From Marsupella aquatica (Eukaryota > Marchantiophyta): 64,000 nt of DNA. A program made the translations under genes and the position numbers. Positions 60,301 to 64,000 of this stretch are shown here, piece by piece (positions within the stretch are counted from its first letter, which is position 1; each line of letters opens with the position of its first letter). The stretch spans positions 14,074,001 through 14,138,000 of the forward strand of contig OZ316895.1 in the NCBI GenBank assembly GCA_973895155.1. Reading direction: 5' to 3'. Under the pieces are notes generated by a model. It searched no databases, was not told the DNA's origin, and was given only the letters and a program-made list of their open reading frames with translations.

Positions 60301-63300
60301 CATCATAGCTTTGATGAGCCAGTATGCTATATACAGATGAGGGAACAAACCTGTGTCAGGATCAATTTTCGGGTGTGCAGTGAAAGGATGATTCAACTTT
60401 TGGTCGTAGTCATATCGTCCAATGGTCTCCAAGTCACCGTCCTCATGTATATGTACAAGATCTGCAATGATCTCTTCAGTATCAGACCTATTCAGAGTCT
60501 CTACCTAAAAACATGACTTGCACTAGATCCATCATTGCTACCACTATGATGGACTCCCCAATTCTGTCATATGAGATCAGTAATTGACTCTGTTTTTTCA
60601 TGAAAACAAACAAAGCCGCTAGCAAGCTATACGTATCAAACAGCTTGTTGTCCGGCCCCGGTAGACGGAAGATATACTTGTCGCAAAAAGTAGCTGAAAT
60701 GAGCTACTGTGGCAAGGAAAAGGAAACAAAAGTCTGGATGCGAAAAGCAGATAGACGATTCATCTTAATATGCGGGTCATACATGGCTTGTCTGATTCGC
60801 TCAGAGCAAAAAGCTTCCCATTGTGAAAAGTCAGTCCGGTATTTGCTGCACGTCAAGAGTAATAAAATCCGAAGTCAAGAACAGGACCATAGTCAAGAAT
60901 TGAATAGTTTAGAAAGGTAGTTGAAACTGCGGTTAAATTTAAGCCTCATAGGCTTGCATTGGGAGTGGTACGTTGTTGAAATATAATATTCACAACTAGT
61001 GTGAAATACAATAAGTTGCAGTCAGCTTGAAAAACAACGACCGTAGTTTGACATGATTGTTTCACACTGCAATTCTTTACCAGTGCCATATCCATTGGAC
61101 AGATCCACAACACCTAGGGCCACTCGAAGCTTGAATAGAGTTAACCAAGCAAGTCCTTTGTTTCCGCTCAAATCTCCCATCTGCCATTTGTCAAACCAGA
61201 AAATCTTAGGGTTTACTGATCAATAAGATGACATTCAGTCAAAGTTTATTTACCCAACATGCAACGCAGAAGTGGAACTACTCCCTTCTCAAGTAGATTT
61301 TACCGTTTCAACCTTTCATATCCCGGAAGGTTGCTGGAAAAGGAGAAATATTGTATGGGCTCCAAATTTTCCTCTTCTCCAGTTGACATGAAAATCACAC
61401 ATCAAGAGTTTTGGAGCATCAGCTCATTGCTTGTTTATAATAAGTCTGCACGGGATCTAAAGTAGTACCTCGTAACCCTGTGGGAAAACTGTTGGAGGCA
61501 TGTAGATAGCCATCTAGCTATTAGCTAAAGGGTGCCCCTACATGCTACTGCAGGTCTGTTCTGGCCTCAATCGTTTGAACACGAAAATGTTATTCCAATT
61601 AGGACCTGAGCAATAGCCTGCTGAAGCACGTTTAATGCTTTATCATGTTCACGCATAGGATCTTTTATATTACGCAGAAGTCACCAAGCTTCAATTCGAC
61701 ATCTTGATCGACTAAGGCAAAGCTATACCAGAACCAGCTCGCGCGAGTTGGTGAATGTCAATCTGACTTTGCAAGGGGCAAATAATTTGACTGGACAGTA
61801 TCACATACTTTCGCATTTCAACTTAAAATGGGTTGCAAGAGTGGAGTATATGTTCTGCTTTTCAGAGACATGGGTTAAAATCTATCTAAGTTCGGTTGGC
61901 ATTTGAGCCAGAAAGGAATCACCGAACAAGACATAAGTTGGTAATTAATAGAATTTATTTGATCAGGCTAGGAAAAGGAAAGATCATCACAGAGGTTATC
62001 ATGGACAAAGTAAAGTAAACTAGGGAAACTCTCCCCAGGAAACTTCTTCAAGGAAAGAAACAAAATTCATAGAGATGGCAACGTCGCATTTGATGTGAGA
62101 GAGGAACAAACCCTCCAGAACGTGGGACCACCCCAATGCTCCTCCTGCCGCAGTCTTGATGTCCTTACGTAGCGTGAAGCGTATGTCACCTTTCCATCCT
62201 TGATTCTGACCCCATGCAGCATTCTTCGATCGTCCACAACATGCCAACGTCAGTACGGCGTCCTTTCTAACGTTCCTAATGACTGAGTTGAAATGCTTAC
62301 ACGACACCGACACCCCCGGAACAAAAAACTTGCGAATTTTGTAGATGACTACTTGGGAATCACGTTCGAAGACTCGTCGCCACGTCATGACTCAAGCAAG
62401 AAGGACAGTCAGTTGCATTCACCGGCTCGCGTACTGACAACTCTCGCCAACCTAGCTAGCTCACCGGCCTCTCGTGGTGAAAGCACACTGTAATGCACGC
62501 CTCACATCTGGTTAATTTGTCAATGTCAATAAAACAGAGAACAGACAATATATCCAAATCGCAAGAGTTTCTATGGAGCAGCCGGATGTGACTAGCTAGC
62601 CGACCATGGTTGCTTCGAGAACATACCCATCTCCGTCAAACCTGCATCCCAGGAAAATTCGGGGCTATTAGAATTTCAACCTCATAAAAAACTGCTAGAC
62701 ATCCTTAAACATTCGTATTAAGAATCATCCAGTTTGGTACCTACATCAATCGTACGTTTAAACAAGAAATCGAAGGTATCAATAGGAAACATCTACCTCT
62801 TGATACCTTTGCTTGTTTAGATGATCGATCCTGGGTATGCAACTCCCCTTTTTATAAGGCAAATTTTTAATTCCTTATGACGGCCTTATATCCAGTTGAC
62901 CATCTTAGATTTTATTTTAGTCTACTAAAGTCTGGTACCTCTGAACTCAAAGAATTCAAAAATATAACTTTAAAAAAAAACCAAACATGTTTTGATGTAC
63001 AAAAAGTTAATCAAAACCAAATTATATGGGTTTTTTTTAATACAGGGGTCTACAGCCAAACTAGCCAGCTTTTTAGTATTTTTATTAAAATTTTAAAAAT
63101 CTTTTAATAAAAATTATAACATGTATAAGAATATTTTTTAATTTCATATGGAAAATGAAGAAAACCAAACCTTTTTATATGACTTGAAAATTTTTAAAAG
63201 AGGAAAACCAAGTTTTTTCAAATTTTAATTATTTTGTATAGTCAACTTTTTAGTCCACATAAAAATATATTATATAAGAGTTGCGTACCCGGGCGATCGA

Positions 63301-63614
63301 TGTGTGCAAGTGGGGTCGAAAGGTCACAGGATGAGAGGAGAACCTAGACTTGCTTTCAAACTAGACTTTTCTGAAGACGACAAGCGAGCAGCTATGGAAG
63401 CAAACATGGCCGCTTTCAGAATTTGTCACTCTGACTAGCCATTGAAAATGTATGCTCTCTCTGAAAGTTAAGGTCTCTCACAATTCTATCAGGATGGGAC
63501 GTACAGTGAAAGCGTTGGAGTACAATGAGGCAGTAGCCATTACCAATGATACTTTGCAACCGGTTTGAACCTCGGATTTGGTCCCACGCGCAGAAACTCG
63601 CCGTTCAAACACTC
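57340..63614 (-). CDS. CCD1-like: Carotenoid cleavage dioxygenase, CCD1 type, 5' end outside the window
   Basis: CCD enzymes are non-haem iron dioxygenases; CCD1 types cut C40 carotenoids and apocarotenoids in the cytosol to ionones and related volatiles. Exons read leftward: 63614-63544, 62641-62627, 62223-62112, 61180-61081, 60845-60783, 60461-60351, 60254-60067, 59902-59764, 59232-59115, 58623-58522, 58234-57983, 57774-57663, 57378-57340. Phase closes, giving 473 residues plus stop, equal to the family C-terminus from its ECLNGEF block onward. About 60-70 N-terminal residues should be encoded to the right of 64000. Iron ligands are visible as the four family His positions in [22 protein letters not shown] and YGFHAMF. 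Other family blocks are [31 protein letters not shown] and EDDGYLLC. Exon two is only 15 bp. The gene looks functional. CCD1 rather than NCED is inferred from the residue pattern and many introns. Confidence 0.92.
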
Positions 63615-64000
63615 CTGCTTGGCACACCGAAACCGTATAAATTAGACTTGAGAACCCTTCGAAGCCGATCCAAATGTGCATTCTCCTCTCTGCCTCAGAT
63701 CAGCAAACTCAGACGCAAATGCTGTTGAACAAGCTTTGCCGCAGCTGGGTTGAATTGCAATCTACTTTGGTTTGGCACCCAGCGGACTTTATAATCACTT
63801 CATCAATTCATTCGGCCTCGACGTATACGCTCTCTAGCTAGCCTGTAACCCACTCGGCCTAGAAAGCTTTATGGGAGAAATGGACCGTCGATCATCTCAT
63901 TCTCTCAGGGCTGTAGCGCTCAGAAATTCTCAATCGCCTGTTTGTTTAGATCATTCATTTATGATGTAGTCTTTGTAAGGAAGTTCAACCCACATGCACC

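Noticed and set aside
61280-61480. Extra CCD exons encoding VTR and NLPGYERLK-like residues
   Set aside because: Phases do not connect, and the exon 62223-62112 joins 61180-61081 directly with full family alignment.
62020-62388. 122-codon minus-strand open frame as a gene
   Set aside because: It overlaps the CCD exon 62223-62112 in a different frame; the CCD frame matches the family over the whole exon.

Overview
The window is nuclear DNA of a plant. All large genes are split by canonical GT-AG introns, and they belong to plant families: an organellar-type pentatricopeptide (PPR) protein, a plant ABCC (MRP) vacuolar transporter of the ABCC1/ABCC2 type, a CCD1-type carotenoid cleavage dioxygenase and the ribosome-assembly factor WDR12. 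Introns are short (about 70-900 bp), and intergenic DNA is long and rich in small decayed transposons and minisatellites. The species cannot be named from the sequence. The divergence of the ABCC and CCD proteins from remembered Arabidopsis relatives makes a non-flowering land plant plausible, but that is inference.

Layout. 1-6 kb: a decayed PIF/Harbinger (HARBI1) transposase on the minus strand, interrupted by a 330-bp MITE with an 11-bp target duplication, then GC-rich, low-complexity and pyrimidine-rich DNA. 6.3-6.8 kb: a single-exon membrane protein of unknown function (+). 7.7-8.0 kb: a 65-bp minisatellite. 8.4-8.8 kb: a two-exon gene (-) for a 69-residue membrane protein that no long ORF reveals. 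9-13.8 kb: no convincing gene, a fold-back MITE and several duplications. 13.85-20.3 kb: a 12-exon PPR gene (+, about 888 aa) with a SINE in one intron. 20.3-26.2 kb: intergenic, ending in a tandem array whose every unit looks like a mini exon plus intron. 26.4-30.5 kb: a 13-exon WDR12 gene (+, 447 aa). 30.5-35.8 kb: intergenic, with a SINE and a minisatellite. 35.8-48.6 kb: a 28-exon ABCC transporter gene (+, 1647 aa). 48.6-53 kb: minisatellites, a diverged duplication and a third SINE. 53.4-54.3 kb: a small GC-rich membrane-protein gene (-) with a triplicated upstream/start module. 54.4-56.8 kb: nothing recognised. 56.8-57.3 kb: orphan CCD 5' exons. 57.3-63.6 kb: a CCD gene (-), complete except for its first exon(s), which lie beyond the right edge.

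The genes are independent housekeeping or metabolic units, not an operon or cluster: organellar RNA processing (PPR), 60S ribosome assembly (WDR12), vacuolar conjugate transport (ABCC) and apocarotenoid formation (CCD). All exon models were assembled by eye from splice signals, reading phase and remembered family sequences. Codon phase closes exactly through every junction of the PPR, WDR12, ABCC and CCD models. The most unusual structures are the intron-like array in front of WDR12, the 15-bp CCD microexon, the triplicated start module at 53.6-54.3 kb and a three-copy tRNA-derived SINE family.
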